NCBI RefSeq assembly: GCF_018138715.1
Contig: NZ_JAGSHX010000006.1
Span: forward strand, 4,836,001-4,900,000
From: Streptomyces asiaticus
Lineage (GTDB): Bacteria > Actinomycetota > Actinomycetes > Streptomycetales > Streptomycetaceae
Reading direction: 5' to 3'
DNA length: 64,000 bases
Shown here: positions 46,752-56,974 of the stretch, one piece after another
How positions within the stretch are numbered: position 1 is the first letter of the stretch
Layout of the letters: the number at the start of each line of letters is the position of its first letter
Position numbers and translations under genes: made by a program
The notes under the pieces: model-generated
Databases searched by the model: none
The model's input: only the letters and a program-made list of their open reading frames with translations
What the model was told of the DNA's origin: nothing

Positions 46752-48203
46752 CTACGCCACCGGGGCCAGGGGCGGGGCCTTCCGGATGCCGAAACGATGC
46801 CGTAGCGCCGACAGGGCCGCCAGGTAGCCGCACATCCCATGGACCCCCGGCCCCGGCGGAGTCGCCGATGAGCAGAGGAAGAGGCCGGGCAGCGGAGTGC
46901 GGTACGGATCGAGGCGGGGCACCGGCCGGGCGAGGCTCTGCCGGATCGTCATCGCGCCCGAGCCGATGTCCCCGCCCACGTCGTTGGGGTCGTAACGCTC
47001 CAGGTCCCGCCCCGACATCCCGCGCGCCGCGAGCACCGTGTCGCCGAAGCCGGGGGCGTACGTCTCGATCCGGGAGCGAATGAGCTCCACCGGGTCGGTG
47101 TCGTCGCCGTTCGGCATGTGCGCGTAGGCCCACACCGGGCGCCTGCCGGGCCGGGCGCGCCCGGGGTCGGTGACGGCCGGGTCGACGAGCAGCACGAAGG
47201 GCGCCCGGCTGCGGACCCCGCGCGCGGTCCGGTTCTCCTCCCGGACCAGCTCGGCATGGGTGCCGCCCAGGTGTACGGTCCCGGCGCGGCCCACGGCGGG
47301 GTCGGCCCACGGGATCGGCTCGCTGACCAGGAAGTCGGCCTTGGCGGCGGCCGGGCCGTAGCGGAACCGCCGCAGCGCCCGGGCGTAGCGGTCGGGCAGC
47401 GCGCGCCCGGCGATGTCCAGCAGTCCCGGAACACCGGTGTCGAGCAGCACCGCGCGATACCCGTCCAGCTCACGGAGGTCGCCGATCGCGCGCCCGGTGT
47501 GGAAGGTGCCGCCGTGCGCGGTGATGTCGTCCACCATGGCCTCGGCGATCCGGGCGCTGCCGCCGCGCGGCAGCGGCCAGCCGAGCCCGTGGGCCAGATG
47601 CCCGAGCAGGGCAGCCACCGCACCGCCGGCCAGGCTGGGCAGTTCGCCCACGGCATGGGCGGCGACCCCGGTGAGCAGGGCGGGCGCCGCCTCACCGGCG
47701 AAGCGGGCGGCACCGAGCCGAGTGCCGTGCACAAGGATCCGGGGGGCCAGCAGCAGCGGTGCCGCCGGATCGCGGGGGAGGGCGCGCTGCCCGGAGAGGA
47801 TGAAGTCGACGACGCCCTCGCTGTGTCGCACCAGCGGCGCCATCAGCCGCCGCCAGCGCTCCCCGTCCGGGCCGAGCCCGGCGCAGGTGGTGCCCAGATC
47901 GCGGTGGGCGAGCGCGGCGCGGCCGCCGTCCAGCGGATGGGCGTAGGAGACCTCGGGCGTCAGCAGTTCCACCCCGCGCGCGGCCAGGCCGAACTCGCGG
48001 AAGAAGCGGGAGGCGGGCGCCATGGGATGGACCGCCGAGCAGATGTCATGGACGATCTCCGGGTCGAAGAGCGGCTGGGTGCGCAGCCCGCCGCCGATGT
48101 CGGCGGCGGCCTCGTACACCACCACCCGCAGCCCGGCGCGGGCCAGGGTGACGGCGGCCGCGAGCCCGTTGGGCCCGCTGCCCACGATCGCCGCGTCGGC
48201 CAT
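46752..48203 (-). CDS. NAD(P)/FAD-dependent oxidoreductase, phytoene-desaturase-like
   Basis: A 483-residue flavoprotein. The N-terminal dinucleotide fold is VGSGPNGLAAAVTLARAG followed by VVYEAAADIGGGLRT. A middle substrate-binding region follows, and the C-terminal FAD-closing motif is GPGVHGMCGYLAALSAL, as in carotenoid desaturase/isomerase-like amine oxidases. The second half also has GTVHLGGTHAELVREE. The substrate is unknown and no carotenoid genes are near. ATG 48203 has GGGGAGG 7 nt upstream; the frame is open to 48320 but lacks family sequence there. Divergent from purC. Confidence 0.85.
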   Translation of the reverse strand: MADAAIVGSGPNGLAAAVTLARAGLRVVVYEAAADIGGGLRTQPLFDPEIVHDICSAVHPMAPASRFFREFGLAARGVELLTPEVSYAHPLDGGRAALAHRDLGTTCAGLGPDGERWRRLMAPLVRHSEGVVDFILSGQRALPRDPAAPLLLAPRILVHGTRLGAARFAGEAAPALLTGVAAHAVGELPSLAGGAVAALLGHLAHGLGWPLPRGGSARIAEAMVDDITAHGGTFHTGRAIGDLRELDGYRAVLLDTGVPGLLDIAGRALPDRYARALRRFRYGPAAAKADFLVSEPIPWADPAVGRAGTVHLGGTHAELVREENRTARGVRSRAPFVLLVDPAVTDPGRARPGRRPVWAYAHMPNGDDTDPVELIRSRIETYAPGFGDTVLAARGMSGRDLERYDPNDVGGDIGSGAMTIRQSLARPVPRLDPYRTPLPGLFLCSSATPPGPGVHGMCGYLAALSALRHRFGIRKAPPLAPVA

Positions 48204-48384
48204 CCCGCACCTCCCCGCCGTCCCCATCGGTGTTCTGCCCCACGAGTTCCTCGTACGACGTGTCCGAACCGGCCGGAAGCGGAACCCGGAGCGCCGCACC
48301 CCTGCGGCTCCGCGCCCCACCGCAGGTCGTCGCCGTTCAGTGCGGCAGAATCGAGGGGCTTGGACAAAAACACCAGGAGGAAGC

Positions 48385-49305
48385 GTGTCCGGATTCGTTG
48401 AGAAGCCCGAGCCGGTCGAGGTTCCGGGCCTTCAGCACCTGCACACCGGCAAGGTGCGCGACCTCTACCGGAACGAGCGCGGTGAGCTCGTCATGGTCGC
48501 CAGCGACCGGATCTCCGCCTACGACTGGGTTCTGCCGACCGAGATCCCCGAGAAGGGCAAGATCCTCACCCAGCTCTCCCTCTGGTGGTTCGATCTGCTC
48601 GCCGACCTCGTCCCCAACCACGTCCTGTCCACCGAGCTGCCCGCCGGCGCCCCCGCCGACTGGGAGGGCCGGACCCTGGTGTGCCGGTCGCTGCGGATGG
48701 TCCCGGTCGAATGCGTGGCACGCGGCTATCTGACCGGCTCCGGCCTGGCCGAGTACCGCGACACCCGTACGGTGTGCGGAATCGCCCTCCCCGAGGGGCT
48801 GACCGACGGCTCCGAGCTGCCCTCCCCGATCTTCACCCCGGCCACCAAGGCCGAGGTCGGCGAGCACGACGAGAACGTGGCGTACGAGGAGGTGGCCCAC
48901 CGCATCGGCGCCGAGCCCGCCGCCCAGCTGCGCCAGGCCACCCTCGCCATCTACAACCGCGCCCGGGAGATCTCCCGCGCCCGGGGGATCATCCTCGCCG
49001 ACACCAAGTTCGAGTTCGGCTACGCGGAGGCGACCCTGGGCGCGGAGAGCGCCGAGCCGGTGCTCGCCGACGAGGTGCTGACCCCGGACTCCTCCCGCTT
49101 CTGGCCCGCCGACCAGTGGGAGCCCGGCCATGCGCAGCCGTCCTTCGACAAGCAGTACGTCCGCGACTGGCTGACCTCTCCGGCCTCCGGCTGGGACCGC
49201 GCCGGCGAGCAGCCGCCGCCCCCGCTCCCGGCGGAGGTCGTCGAGCGGACGCATGCGAAGTACGCGGAGGCTTACGAGCTGCTGACCGGCACCAGCTGGA
49301 AGTAG
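48385..49305 (+). CDS. purC: Phosphoribosylaminoimidazole-succinocarboxamide synthase
   Basis: Joins CAIR and aspartate using ATP to form SAICAR in purine synthesis. A 306-residue SAICAR synthetase-like ATP-grasp enzyme (the longer actinobacterial/yeast-like form). Visible: HTGKVRDLYR, VASDRISAYDWVLP, the signature CRSLRMVPVECVARGYLTGSG, LPSPIFTPATKAE, and LADTKFEFG with the catalytic acid region. GTG 48385 is preceded by CAGGAGGAAGC. A strong hairpin and a tRNA cluster follow. Confidence 0.96.
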   Translation: MSGFVEKPEPVEVPGLQHLHTGKVRDLYRNERGELVMVASDRISAYDWVLPTEIPEKGKILTQLSLWWFDLLADLVPNHVLSTELPAGAPADWEGRTLVCRSLRMVPVECVARGYLTGSGLAEYRDTRTVCGIALPEGLTDGSELPSPIFTPATKAEVGEHDENVAYEEVAHRIGAEPAAQLRQATLAIYNRAREISRARGIILADTKFEFGYAEATLGAESAEPVLADEVLTPDSSRFWPADQWEPGHAQPSFDKQYVRDWLTSPASGWDRAGEQPPPPLPAEVVERTHAKYAEAYELLTGTSWK

Positions 49306-49337
49306 CCGGGGAGCCCGCCAAGGGACGGAAGAACGAC

Positions 49338-49369
49338 CAGGGGCCCCAGCCGATCGGCCGGGGCCCCTG
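49338..49369. terminator. Hairpin between purC and tRNA-Gly
   Basis: CAGGGGCCCC (49338-49347) pairs perfectly with GGGGCCCCTG (49360-49369). It could serve both purC (plus) and the tRNA gene (minus). Confidence 0.75.
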
Positions 49370-49378
49370 CGTTCCCTG

Positions 49379-49451
49379 AGCGGACGACGAGGCTCGAACT
49401 CGCGACCTCAACCTTGGCAAGGTTGCGCTCTACCAACTGAGCTACGTCCGC
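49379..49451 (-). tRNA. tRNA-Gly (GCC)
   Basis: Cloverleaf folds cleanly: 7-bp acceptor GCGGACG, D-arm with the standard GG, anticodon loop CTTGCCAA with GCC, T-arm with GTTCGAG, discriminator U, CCA not encoded. First of three glycine tRNA genes in a row. Confidence 0.95.
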
Positions 49452-49591
49452 CTGCGCCGGACTTTTCCGGTTCGGCGCGCCTCTACTATAACCAAACCCG
49501 CGACCGGTGAACTACCACCCCGGACCTCGAGCCCGCTCCGATACCGCTCCGGTGCCGCTCCGCGCGGCGGTGAAGCGGCTCGGAGCCGCAT

Positions 49592-49632
49592 CAAAACGCC
49601 TGAGGCGCCGGTCGATTCGACCGGCGCCTCAG
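49592..49632 (-). terminator. Rho-independent terminator after the second tRNA-Gly
   Basis: Near-continuous 16-bp arms (49600-49615 and 49617-49632), followed on the minus strand by GCGTTTTG. Confidence 0.85.
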
Positions 49633-49638
49633 ATCTGG

Positions 49639-49711
49639 AGCGGACGACGAGATTCGAACTCGCGACCCTCACCTTGGCAAGGTGATGCTCTACCAACTGA
49701 GCCACGTCCGC
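49639..49711 (-). tRNA. tRNA-Gly (GCC), second copy
   Basis: Standard cloverleaf: acceptor GCGGACG, D-loop with GG, anticodon GCC, T-arm GTTCGAA. Differs from the neighbouring copy mainly in the anticodon stem and the T-loop. Confidence 0.95.
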
Positions 49712-49761
49712 ATGCCTCCGACCGGCTTTCACCGATCGGCGCGTGCATCACTCTACCTGAT

Positions 49762-49777
49762 CCTCGTCAACACGAGG
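49762..49777 (-). terminator. Short stem-loop after the third tRNA-Gly
   Basis: CCTCGT (49762-49767) pairs with ACGAGG (49772-49777), 4-nt loop, 16 nt downstream of the tRNA on the minus strand. Confidence 0.5.
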
Positions 49778-49792
49778 CCGGTAGACGATGAG

Positions 49793-49864
49793 AGCGGGTG
49801 ACAGGGATCGCACACTGCGCCTCCCCCTTGGAAAGGGGGCGCTCTACTACTGAGCTACACCCGC
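49793..49864 (-). tRNA. tRNA-Gly (UCC) with non-canonical elbow
   Basis: Acceptor GCGGGTG/CACCCGC pairs perfectly; the anticodon arm is five G-C pairs around TTTCCAA, giving UCC. The D-loop is AGTAGTA, lacking the GG pair of standard tRNAs. The T-arm reads GCAGTGTGCGATCCCTGT, that is GTGC where GTTC is standard, with one extra nucleotide and a weakened stem. It may be a specialised or non-proteinogenic tRNA-Gly, or a functional odd isoacceptor; a pseudo-tRNA is possible. Confidence 0.75.
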
Positions 49865-49950
49865 ATGGTGTCTTCCTCGGGGTTTCGGCCTTTCGGCCTC
49901 GCCCCTCGGCGTGCTCCAGACTTTAGCGGATCACCCGGGGTGGTGTGCAA

Positions 49951-50016
49951 CTCGGCTGAACGGGGGGTGCCTCAGGCTGAACGCGGGTGCCTCGGGCAGA
50001 GCGGGTTGGCTCAGGC
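49951..50016. repeat. 20-bp tandem array, about 3.5 copies, over the lsr2-like stop
   Basis: On the minus strand: GCCTGAGCCAACCCGCTCT (holds the stop), GCCCGAGGCACCCGCGTTCA, GCCTGAGGCACCCCCCGTTC A, GCCGAG. Units are 19-21 bp. Confidence 0.82.
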
Positions 50017-50328
50017 CGACTCGTCGAAGGCTTCGTAGACCTTCTTGGGGATCCGGCCGCGCGGAGGCACCTCCATGCCGTTCGACCGGGCCCAGGCGCG
50101 CACCGCGGCCGGGTCCGGGGCGACGGCGGTGCGGCGGTACGTCTTGCCCGAGCGGGCCCGCTTGCGGCCGGCCTCCACGTACGGCGCGAGAGCGTCGCGC
50201 AGTTTCGACGCATTGGCAGAGTTGAGGTCGATCTCGTACAACTTGCCGTCGAGTCCGAACGTGACCGTCTCTTCCGCTTCGCCTCCTTCGAGGTCGTCGG
50301 AGAGCGTGACTACTACGCGCTGCGCCAC
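50011..50328 (-). CDS. Lsr2-family nucleoid-associated protein
   Basis: A 105-residue H-NS-like DNA-bridging protein that binds the minor groove of AT-rich DNA and silences genes. The N-terminal dimerisation domain has MAQRVVVTLSDDLEGGEAEETVTFGLDGKLYEIDL. A linker follows (AGRKRARSGKTYRR), then the C-terminal DNA-binding domain with AVRAWARSNGMEVPPRGRIPKKVYEAF, whose RGRIP is the minor-groove contact. Streptomyces usually have two paralogues; this genomic context (purine genes) fits the second, Lsr2-like one. GTG start with AAAGGA upstream. The upstream region is locally AT-rich, compatible with self-regulation. Its stop lies in a tandem array. Confidence 0.93.
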   Translation of the reverse strand: MAQRVVVTLSDDLEGGEAEETVTFGLDGKLYEIDLNSANASKLRDALAPYVEAGRKRARSGKTYRRTAVAPDPAAVRAWARSNGMEVPPRGRIPKKVYEAFDESA

Positions 50329-50630
50329 GGATATCGGTCCTTTCGGGCTGCATCGTTGCGTTGACGTGCAAAGATGTCAGCTGTCCAGTTGTGTCCAACA
50401 ATGCTTTTTCATTTGTACAGTGACTGGCATTGCATTGTGAACCCCAGTAATTCCATCCGCGTGTCACGCCGTGATCGGGACCATACGTTTTTCCCCGACC
50501 TTTCCCCGTCAGTTGCCGCCGACGATGCTTAAACGTGACCGAACCCTTGCATATCTACTCGCGTAGATTTTTGGCCGGGGTAGGCTTGGGCACCGCCTTA
50601 CGCACCAGCACCACACCACCGGGAGTGCCA
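50329..50630. other. 302-bp divergent regulatory region, locally AT-rich
   Basis: Between the lsr2-like gene and purS. It has an AT-rich patch with CAATGC (50399-50404) and GCATTG (50427-50432) as an inverted pair. Further on are an inverted repeat ATCTACTCGCGTAGAT (50553-50568) and a -10-like TAGGCT (50581-50586), 44 bp before purS. Confidence 0.65.
50553..50568. promoter_or_regulatory. Inverted repeat upstream of purS
   Basis: ATCTAC-TCGC-GTAGAT, perfect 6-bp arms, 12 bp upstream of the TAGGCT box of the purSQL operon; candidate operator. Confidence 0.5.
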
Positions 50631-50915
50631 GTGGCACGCGTCGTAGTCGACGTCATGCTCAAGCCGGAGATCCTCGACCCCCAGGGCCAGGCGGTGCAGC
50701 GAGCACTGCCCCGCCTCGGTTTCGAGGGGATCGCCGACGTCCGCCAGGGCAAGCGCTTTGAACTCGAGGTGGAGGGCCCGGTCGATGACGCCGCCCTCGC
50801 CCGTATCCACCAGATCGCCGAGACCTTTCTGGCGAACACCGTGATCGAGGACTTTTCCGTGAAGGTCGAGGTCGGCGAGGGCGCCGACGCCACTGCCGTG
50901 AAGGCGGAGTCGTGA
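50631..50915 (+). CDS. purS: Phosphoribosylformylglycinamidine synthase subunit PurS
   Basis: Small structural subunit (94 residues) that bridges PurQ and PurL in the FGAM synthase complex. Typical of the family: [25 protein letters not shown] at the N-terminus, [13 protein letters not shown] in the middle and [12 protein letters not shown] near the end. GTG 50631 has GGGAG 5 nt upstream; upstream in-frame codons are not conserved sequence. It overlaps purQ by 4 bp, making purS-purQ-purL a tight operon. Confidence 0.95.
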   Translation: MARVVVDVMLKPEILDPQGQAVQRALPRLGFEGIADVRQGKRFELEVEGPVDDAALARIHQIAETFLANTVIEDFSVKVEVGEGADATAVKAES

Positions 50916-51588
50916 CCGCACGCGTCGGAGTCATCACCTTCCCCGGCACGCTCGACGACCGTGACACCCAGCGCGCGGTCCGCGCCGCCGGGCTGGAAGC
51001 CGTACCGCTGTGGCACCGCGACAAGGACCTCAAGCAGGTCGACGCGGTGATCCTGCCGGGCGGCTTCTCCTATGGCGACTATCTGCGGGCCGGGGCGATC
51101 TCCCGCTTCTCCCCGGTAATGGACTCGGTGATCGACCAGGCGAAGGCCGGTATGCCGGTGCTTGGCATCTGCAATGGCTTCCAGGTACTCACCGAGACCC
51201 ATCTCCTGCCCGGTGCGATGCTGCGGAACAACCATCTGCACTTCATCTGCCGTGATCAGAAGTTGCGAGTGGAAAACGCGGAGACCGCCTGGACCCGCTC
51301 CTATGAGCGGGGTCAGGAGATCAACATCCCGCTGAAGAACATCGACGGCCGCTATGTCGCCGATGAGCGCGTCCTCGATGAACTCGAGGCCGAGGGACGC
51401 GTCGTCTTCCGCTATCAGGAGCTCAACCCCAACGGCTCGCTCCGCGACATCGCCGGTATCTGCAATGCGGCGGGCAATGTCGTCGGCCTCATGCCCCACC
51501 CCGAGCACGCCGTCGAACCGCTGATCGGCACCGGTCGCACCGACGGTCTCGGATTCTTCACCTCGATCCTCAAGAGGCTGGTCAGCGC

Positions 51589-51592
<4 letters not shown>
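50912..51592 (+). CDS. purQ: Phosphoribosylformylglycinamidine synthase subunit PurQ
   Basis: Class I glutamine amidotransferase subunit (226 residues) that delivers ammonia to PurL. The nucleophile cysteine is in GICNGFQVL, the oxyanion segment is [14 protein letters not shown], and the catalytic His/Glu pair is in MPHPEHAVE. Overlaps purS (GTGA) and purL (ATGA), so all three are translationally coupled. Confidence 0.97.
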
Positions 51593-53831
<2,239 letters not shown>

Positions 53832-53838
<7 letters not shown>

Positions 53839-53867
53839 GGTCCGGCCCGAGAACCGGCCTGAGAACG
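53832..53867. repeat. 12-bp tandem array x3 over the purL stop
   Basis: GGCCTGAGGTCC, GGCCCGAGAACC, GGCCTGAGAACG in direct succession; the first contains the purL TGA. Confidence 0.82.
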
Positions 53868-53871
53868 CATG

Positions 53872-53913
53872 CCGTACGGCCCGCGCCCTGGTGTCAGGAA
53901 GCGGGCCGTACGG
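53872..53913. terminator. 13-bp hairpin after the purSQL operon
   Basis: Arms 53872-53884 and 53901-53913 are perfectly complementary, 16-nt loop, between purL and a convergent gene; likely bidirectional. Confidence 0.85.
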
Positions 53914-53934
53914 TCCGTTCGGGCCTTGTGGGGC

Positions 53935-54339
53935 TCACTTCCCCCAGAAGGCGTTGGCGGCGTCGATGTCCTCGACGCACTGGTCGATGTCGCTGATCTT
54001 CCCGCCGACGATGGTGAAGAACAGCCCGGTCTTCATGTCCAGCGTGCGGTTGCCGCGCTCGGCGCGGACGTGGTGGACGGAGATCACATGACCGCGCCCG
54101 TCGGGCATCACCGACTCCAGGTCGACCCGCAGCGTGCCACCGGTCTCCTCGAACTCGGTGCGGTACAGCCGCATACAGGCGTCCCGGCCCTTGTGGTGTC
54201 CGGAGATCATGTTGTCACCGGGCACATGCTGCATGACGTCCGCCGTCAGCAGCGTGGAGAGGGTGTCCAGGTCGCCCTGCTGGAACGCGGTGCATGCGCG
54301 GCGCACCACGGCGGCATCGGGGTGTTCGCCCATGATCAT
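53935..54339 (-). CDS. SnoaL-like/NTF2-fold protein
   Basis: A 134-residue protein of the nuclear transport factor 2 superfamily (SnoaL-like polyketide cyclase or ketosteroid-isomerase-like). It has the opening helix pattern VVRRACTAFQQGDLDTLSTLLTADVMQHVPG and strands VISVHHVRAERGNRTLDMKTGLFFTIVGGKI ending in FWGK. Catalytic function cannot be inferred; many family members are small ligand-binding proteins. Convergent with purL and divergent from the following gene. Start codon taken at 54339. Confidence 0.8.
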   Translation of the reverse strand: MIMGEHPDAAVVRRACTAFQQGDLDTLSTLLTADVMQHVPGDNMISGHHKGRDACMRLYRTEFEETGGTLRVDLESVMPDGRGHVISVHHVRAERGNRTLDMKTGLFFTIVGGKISDIDQCVEDIDAANAFWGK

Positions 54340-54413
54340 TCACGCCTTTCGTCCTGATTGATACCTTTCTATCCCCTTCTATCCATCCTCCGTCCGCCCC
54401 ACGGGGCTGTCGA

Positions 54414-54419
54414 TAGGCT
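54414..54419 (+). promoter_or_regulatory. -10 box for a leaderless transcript (TAGGCT)
   Basis: Seven nt before ATG 54427, no ribosome binding site. Confidence 0.65.
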
Positions 54420-54426
54420 CGGCGCC

Positions 54427-55215
54427 ATGCCGCCTCGTGCCCGTGCCCGCAGCTATGACCCCGTCAAGACCAGGACCGCCGTGGTCGCGCAGCTCCGGCA
54501 GGTGCGGAAGGCGGCCGAGGGGCTGGACGAGACCGCCCTGGACGCCCCCACCCGGCTCGGCGACTGGACGGTCCGGGAGCTGATCGCGCATCTGGCGATG
54601 GCCGTGACGTCCGTCGTACGGCTCCTGGAACGGCCCGCGCCGCCCGCGCGCGAGGTCACCGTCACCGGCTGGGCGTCGGCGGTGGCCGGGCACGCGGGGC
54701 CGATCGACGACGACACGCGCGCTCTCGCGGCGGAGGCGAAACCGGGCGAGCTGCTGGAACGCGCCGAGACCCGGTTCGCCGAGGTGGCCGCCGTCGCGCC
54801 CGCCGACCGGCTGCTGGCCGCCCGCGTCGGGGCGATGCGGCTGGACGACTACCTGGTCACCCGCTGTGTGGAGCTCGTGGTCCACGCCGACGATCTGGCG
54901 GCCGCCACCGGCGTCCCCGTGCCCCACGACCGCCAGGCGCTGGCCACCGCCACCCGCGTGCTCGCCGACGCGCTCGCGGCGAAGGCGCCCGGCGGCTCGG
55001 TCGAGGTCCGGATCCCGCCGTTCGCCGTGATCCAGTGCGTCGAGGGCCCCCGGCACACCCGCGGCACCCCGCCGAACGTCGTCGAGACCGATCCGCCGAC
55101 CTGGATCCGCCTCGCCACGGGCCGTCTGACCTGGGCCGATGCCCTGGAATCCGGGCCGCTGACCGCGAGCGGCGACCGCGCCGACCTCTCCGCCCACCTC
55201 CCCGTGCTCGGCTGA
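54427..55215 (+). CDS. Maleylpyruvate isomerase N-terminal/DinB-like protein with sterol-carrier-like tail
   Basis: A 262-residue protein. Residues about 15-165 form the helical bundle of mycothiol-dependent maleylpyruvate isomerase/DinB-like proteins: LDETALDAPTRLGDWTVRELIAHLAMAV carries the first metal-ligand histidine, and RCVELVVHADDLAAATG the later one. The C-terminal part (PPTWIRLATGRLTWADAL) resembles the SCP2-like tail of such actinobacterial proteins. A mycothiol-linked role is possible, but the substrate is unknown. Leaderless start; purF follows with its own leaderless promoter. Confidence 0.85.
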   Translation: MPPRARARSYDPVKTRTAVVAQLRQVRKAAEGLDETALDAPTRLGDWTVRELIAHLAMAVTSVVRLLERPAPPAREVTVTGWASAVAGHAGPIDDDTRALAAEAKPGELLERAETRFAEVAAVAPADRLLAARVGAMRLDDYLVTRCVELVVHADDLAAATGVPVPHDRQALATATRVLADALAAKAPGGSVEVRIPPFAVIQCVEGPRHTRGTPPNVVETDPPTWIRLATGRLTWADALESGPLTASGDRADLSAHLPVLG

Positions 55216-55358
55216 CCGGCCCGAGATGTGATCCTCGCCTCGGACGGGCGTCTCCGCCCCCGGCGGTGCCCAGGTCGGGCACGGGTCCCGGGGGTCCGGA
55301 GAATGTGACTTACGCCCTCCTGACGGGTCCCTCGTTCGGAGGCGCCGCTGAACTGGCC

Positions 55359-55364
55359 TAGACT
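55359..55364 (+). promoter_or_regulatory. -10 box for leaderless purF (TAGACT)
   Basis: Seven nt before GTG 55372, no ribosome binding site. Confidence 0.65.
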
Positions 55365-55371
55365 CGATGAC

Positions 55372-56931
55372 GTGCCACGTGGTGACGGACGACTCAGCCA
55401 CGACCTGCTCCCCGGTGAGAAGGGCCCCCAGGACGCTTGCGGCGTCTTCGGAGTCTGGGCACCGGGAGAAGAGGTCGCCAAACTCACCTATTTCGGGCTG
55501 TACGCACTGCAGCACCGTGGACAGGAGTCCGCGGGCATCGCGGTGAGCAACGGCTCCCAAATTCTCGTCTTCAAGGACATGGGCCTGGTCTCACAGGTCT
55601 TCGACGAGACCTCCCTCGGCTCCCTCACGGGCCATATCGCGGTCGGTCACGCCCGCTACTCCACCACCGGAGCCTCGGTGTGGGAGAACGCGCAGCCGAC
55701 GTTCCGGGCCACCGCCCACGGCTCGATCGCGCTGGGCCACAACGGGAACCTGGTCAACACCGCCGAGCTGGCGGAGCTGGTCGCGGCCCTGCCCCGCGAC
55801 GGCGGCCGGGCCACCCAGGTGGCGGCCACCAATGACACCGACCTGGTCACCGCGCTGCTCGCGGGCCAGGTGGACGAGGACGGCAAGCCGCTCACCGTCG
55901 AGCAGGCGGCCCCCATCGTGCTGCCCAAGGTCAAGGGCGCTTTCAGTCTCGTCTACATGGACGAGCACACGCTGTACGCGGCGCGCGACCCCCAGGGCAT
56001 CCGCCCGCTGGTCCTCGGCCGCCTCGAGCGCGGCTGGGTGGTGGCCTCCGAGACCGCCGCCCTGGACATCGTGGGCGCGTCCTTCATCCGTGAGATCGAG
56101 CCCGGCGAGATGGTCGCCATCGACGAGAACGGGCTGCGCTCCACCACCTTCGCCGAGGCCCGCCCCAAGGGCTGTGTCTTCGAGTACGTGTACCTGGCCC
56201 GCCCCGACACCGACATCGCGGGGCGGAATGTGTACCTCTCCCGGGTCGAGATGGGCCGGCGGCTGGCCAAGGAGGCCCCGGCCGAGGCCGACCTGGTCAT
56301 ACCGACGCCGGAGTCCGGCACCCCGGCCGCCGTCGGCTACGCCGAGGCCAGCGGGATTCCGTACGGCTCCGGGCTGGTCAAGAACAGCTATGTGGGCCGG
56401 ACCTTCATCCAGCCCTCGCAGACCATCCGGCAGCTCGGCATCCGGCTCAAGCTGAACCCCCTCAAGGAGGTCATCCGGGGCAAGCGCCTGGTGGTCGTCG
56501 ACGACTCGATCGTCCGCGGCAACACCCAGCGCGCCCTGGTGCGGATGCTCCGCGAGGCGGGGGCCGCCGAGGTCCACATCCGGATCTCGTCCCCGCCGAT
56601 CAAGTGGCCGTGCTTCTTCGGCATAGATTTCGCCACCCGCGCCGAGCTGATCGCCAACGGTCTCTCGGTCGAGGAGATCGGCAAGTCGCTGGGCGCCGAC
56701 TCGCTGGCGTACATCTCCACCGACGGCATGATCGAGGCGACCACGATCGCCAAGCCGAATCTGTGCCGGGCCTGCTTCGACGGTGAGTACCCGATGGACC
56801 TGCCGGATCCGGAGTTGCTGGGCAAGCACCTCCTGGAGTCCGAGACGCAAGGGCAGAGCAGCGGTGACGCCGACGGTGTGACGACGCTGACCGCCGGTGT
56901 CGGCGGCGGCGACGCCCTGCGCCGTCCCTGA
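55372..56931 (+). CDS. purF: Amidophosphoribosyltransferase
   Basis: First committed step of purine synthesis: PRPP + glutamine to phosphoribosylamine. A 519-residue enzyme. A 22-residue propeptide precedes the nucleophile cysteine (QDACGVFG). The glutaminase domain has HNGNLVNTAEL, and the PRPP-binding loop is VVVDDSIVRGNTQ. Cysteines at CVFEYVYLAR, WPCFFGID and the LCRAC pair match the four ligands of the Bacillus-type [4Fe-4S] cluster, so this is the oxygen-sensitive form. Start at GTG 55372 is leaderless. purM follows after 43 bp and may be cotranscribed. Confidence 0.97.
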   Translation: MPRGDGRLSHDLLPGEKGPQDACGVFGVWAPGEEVAKLTYFGLYALQHRGQESAGIAVSNGSQILVFKDMGLVSQVFDETSLGSLTGHIAVGHARYSTTGASVWENAQPTFRATAHGSIALGHNGNLVNTAELAELVAALPRDGGRATQVAATNDTDLVTALLAGQVDEDGKPLTVEQAAPIVLPKVKGAFSLVYMDEHTLYAARDPQGIRPLVLGRLERGWVVASETAALDIVGASFIREIEPGEMVAIDENGLRSTTFAEARPKGCVFEYVYLARPDTDIAGRNVYLSRVEMGRRLAKEAPAEADLVIPTPESGTPAAVGYAEASGIPYGSGLVKNSYVGRTFIQPSQTIRQLGIRLKLNPLKEVIRGKRLVVVDDSIVRGNTQRALVRMLREAGAAEVHIRISSPPIKWPCFFGIDFATRAELIANGLSVEEIGKSLGADSLAYISTDGMIEATTIAKPNLCRACFDGEYPMDLPDPELLGKHLLESETQGQSSGDADGVTTLTAGVGGGDALRRP

Positions 56932-56974
56932 GCGCCGCCTGCCCGTCATCCCCGATACGAAAGATCTCAACGTC

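Noticed and set aside
49379..49864. Integrated element at the tRNA-Gly cluster
   Set aside because: No integrase, no duplicated tRNA 3' end, and housekeeping genes continue on both sides.
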